A stretch of 24,611 bases of DNA from Bacteroidota bacterium. GTDB lineage: Bacteria > Bacteroidota > Bacteroidia > Flavobacteriales_D > Crocinitomicaceae. The stretch's first letter is position 1. Each line of letters begins with the position of its first letter. Shown one piece after another: positions 22,670-24,611 of this stretch. The notes under the pieces were generated by a model, which saw nothing but the letters and a program-made list of their open reading frames with translations, did not search any database and was not told the DNA's origin. Made by a program: the position numbers and the translations under genes. The stretch spans positions 1 through 24,611 of the forward strand of contig VGML01000009.1 of the NCBI GenBank assembly GCA_016866415.1. Direction: 5' to 3'.

Positions 22670-24611
22670 CTAACGAATTAACGTAACATTTCCACTTACA
22701 ACTTCTCTTTCATCTCTATTAGGATTTTTGTACGTTATTCGATAAGTGTATATTCCCTGCTGTACATCCCTTCCAAAATTCCCATAAGATCCATCCCAAC
22801 CAACATTTACATTATGTGTTTCAAAAACAAGTTCACCCCAACGATTAAAAATCAACATTTCAAAGTTGAATGGGTCATAACCAAAAGTGAAAATTGGTTT
22901 AAAAATTTGATTGAATACATCTCCATCAGGGGTAAAGGTATTTGGGATGTAAAATACAGCCTCGGGTTGAAATGGAATATTTATCGTATATGAATCAGAA
23001 CAACCATTCTCAGTAGATGCAGTCAACGTAACCGAATATCCATTAACTGTATTATAAAAAACATGAGTTGCGTTTGAATCGACACTAAAATTACCATCGC
23101 CAAAACTCCAAGAATAACTTACCGTATTTTCGCTTGATTGATTAAAGAAATTTATGGTTTGAACTTCACTGCTAAAAATGCTTGGACTAGTTGTAAACAA
23201 GGCAGTAGGTAGATTTTCCAAACAAATCGCTTGCGAATCACTTACAACAACATTACAGCCATTATTTAGTGTTCCAGCGGCTGTAATTAGATAGCAGCCA
23301 GGATCATTGAATTGATAAGAAAAGGATGGATTTGAAGAAGCTTGAACATTATTTACAAACCATGCAATATTGGTAAAATTCCCATTTGAGGATATCACTC
23401 CGCTTGTTGGTATACAACCACTTGGGGCTAAAACTTCAATTTCTACAGTTGGATTAACAATTTCGGTGACAACAAAATTTGCTGAGGTTGACGAACAAAT
23501 TCCATTACTTACAATTACATTATATACCCCAGCTTGATTCGCTGTGTAAGTATTTAATGTAGCGCCCAAAATATTAGACCCATTCAACTGCCATTGATAG
23601 GATACTCCGTTTGTAGCCGATAAAATCAACGTGCCACCAGGACATATTTGATTGCTTCCTGCCAACCCATTTACGACTGGAATGAACACACTAAGTGTAA
23701 AAGTGGAAGAAGTATTTGAACACGCTCCATTGTATGCAATAACGGTATAATTTCCAGCTTGAGAAGCTATGAGACTTGAATTTGTTTGTCCAGGAATATC
23801 TACCCCGTTTAATTGCCACTGATAAGATGCCCCACCAGTTGCATTCAAAAGAATCGTTTGTCCCGAACAAATGACGTTATTACCTGTTGTTGTGGACACT
23901 ACAGGATTTTGTGGTACATTAACTGTTACCTGAACTGATTGCGCACAAAACTGGGGGTTAGGAGTAAACGTGTAAGTTGTTGTTTGGGCAGTATTAACAG
24001 TAGAGGGATTCCAAGTTCCTACTATGCCTTCGTTTGAAGTTGTAGGCAAAGAAGGAGCACTAGCATTTTGACATACTATTGTAGGAATTCCACTAAACGT
24101 TGGAGTTATAGCATTTGAGAGTATAATTACAATTCGTCCATTCTGACCTTGATTTCCGGTATTATCTTGAGAAGAATTACCTCTTCCGCCACCTCCGCCG
24201 TACAGACTTTGGTTTAAGTTATCTGTCCAATTTCCTGCCGCAACAGTTGTATTCCCACCTGTTCCTCCACTTGATCCTGCGTTGCTGCTGACACTCACTG
24301 CAGTTGTTAATATGTATGACGATCCGCCGCCACCGCCGCCGCTATTGTTTCCTCCTGTTGCTCCGCCTTCTCCGCCATAGTATCCGCTGCCGCCGCCACC
24401 GCCGCCATAGGTTTGATTTCCAATATTTTCTGCATCACCACCTAAAAACTGTGCACCATTTACTCCACCTGTACAATTTTGGGGTGCACTTGGTGTGGCT
24501 CCACAGCCACCTGCTCCTGTTGCACATCCATCACGATCTCCTCCTCTTGTTCCATTTGCACCCAGTGCACCGCCACCGCCTCCACAATATCTCGTACCAT
24601 CTCCTCCATTC
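22670..24611 (-). CDS. glycine-rich Ig/PKD T9SS type B surface protein (5' end cut by window)
   Basis: The reading frame stays open from 22670 to the window edge, giving 646 visible residues, and the true start lies outside. An apparent GTG start at 24298 is internal, because glycine-rich coding sequence (YGGGGGGSGYYGGEGGATGG) continues without a break above it. Visible order: a Gly-rich domain with Cys (first ~150 residues), an Ig-like module ending near TTTYTFTPNPQFCAQSVQ, two tandem Ig-like repeats that both contain SYQWQLNG, a PKD domain (YSWSFGDGNF), and the type B T9SS C-terminal domain (FYIPNTFTPDGDVFNQIF, IFNRWGELVF, NVTLIR end). It is a paralogue of the 605-aa protein in the last ~170 residues and lies 77 nt upstream of it on the same strand. 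Confidence 0.93.
   Translation of the reverse strand, partial: NGGDGTRYCGGGGGALGANGTRGGDRDGCATGAGGCGATPSAPQNCTGGVNGAQFLGGDAENIGNQTYGGGGGGSGYYGGEGGATGGNNSGGGGGGSSYILTTAVSVSSNAGSSGGTGGNTTVAAGNWTDNLNQSLYGGGGGRGNSSQDNTGNQGQNGRIVIILSNAITPTFSGIPTIVCQNASAPSLPTTSNEGIVGTWNPSTVNTAQTTTYTFTPNPQFCAQSVQVTVNVPQNPVVSTTTGNNVICSGQTILLNATGGASYQWQLNGVDIPGQTNSSLIASQAGNYTVIAYNGACSNTSSTFTLSVFIPVVNGLAGSNQICPGGTLILSATNGVSYQWQLNGSNILGATLNTYTANQAGVYNVIVSNGICSSTSANFVVTEIVNPTVEIEVLAPSGCIPTSGVISSNGNFTNIAWFVNNVQASSNPSFSYQFNDPGCYLITAAGTLNNGCNVVVSDSQAICLENLPTALFTTSPSIFSSEVQTINFFNQSSENTVSYSWSFGDGNFSVDSNATHVFYNTVNGYSVTLTASTENGCSDSYTINIPFQPEAVFYIPNTFTPDGDVFNQIFKPIFTFGYDPFNFEMLIFNRWGELVFETHNVNVGWDGSYGNFGRDVQQGIYTYRITYKNPNRDEREVVSGNVTLIR

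Noticed and set aside
22670..24298. Treating the glycine-rich T9SS gene as a complete gene starting at 24298.
   Set aside because: That codon is GTG inside an open frame that continues as glycine-rich coding sequence to the window end, so the gene is partial.
24320..24420. Repeated CCGCCGCCACC-type triplets near the window end as a DNA repeat element.
   Set aside because: They encode glycine runs in the open frame of the T9SS protein.

Overview
The window looks like the chromosome of a low-GC, probably marine or freshwater, gliding-type Bacteroidota (Flavobacteriales, perhaps Crocinitomicaceae/Fluviicola-like). The evidence is: two surface proteins ending in the type B (CHU_C/gliding-motility) C-terminal sorting domain of the type IX secretion system; TAnnTTTG-type -7 promoter boxes; a short-chain-dehydrogenase-type threonine dehydrogenase; and an oxygen-dependent homogentisate pathway. 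The genus is inference.

Layout. 156-4384 (minus strand) is a probable four-gene operon, transcribed lipoprotein L,D-transpeptidase > rpe > a secreted hypothetical > cvfB. Diverging from it, 4445-5919 (+) carries a rhomboid protease and a class IV aminotransferase, ended by a terminator lying in the 3' end of the convergent hppD gene. 5975-8321 (minus) is hmgA-hppD, the tyrosine/phenylalanine degradation pair, with a large nested inverted repeat in front of hmgA. 8570-9511 (+) is tdh. 9592-9895 is a gene scar: the first codons of a TetR regulator joined to the last codons of a TolC-type efflux protein, with a frameshift. 9914-10756 is a DUF6671-like protein with C-terminal zinc ribbons.

10952-14712 (+) is a tight carotenoid operon: ECF sigma factor, crtI, crtB, idi and a QueD/PTPS homologue, all junctions overlapping or 3 nt apart, preceded by repeated TTAAACAAAAA-type motifs. 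The genes give IPP/DMAPP balancing, phytoene synthesis and desaturation. No lycopene cyclase or carotenoid hydroxylase is present here. 14859-18200 (+) is mfd.

18201-18702 is a graveyard of fragments. One is a ~95% identical copy of the 5' part of the neighbouring 605-codon surface gene. It ends in a near-perfect 29-bp-arm hairpin that is exactly explained by a fold-back template switch. The other is an inverted, frameshifted scrap of a tail-fibre-like gene. 18703-22592 (minus) holds a 605-aa T9SS type B protein followed 2 nt later by a 689-aa secreted collagen-like protein. 22670-24611 (minus) is the 3' part of a further glycine-rich, Ig/PKD-containing T9SS type B protein that runs off the window.

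Most of the window is ordinary housekeeping and catabolism. The unusual signals are the two deletion/duplication scars, the hmgA leader structure, the carotenoid promoter motif array and the two-gene secreted collagen-like locus. I saw no CRISPR array, tRNA, rRNA, insertion sequence or complete mobile element.
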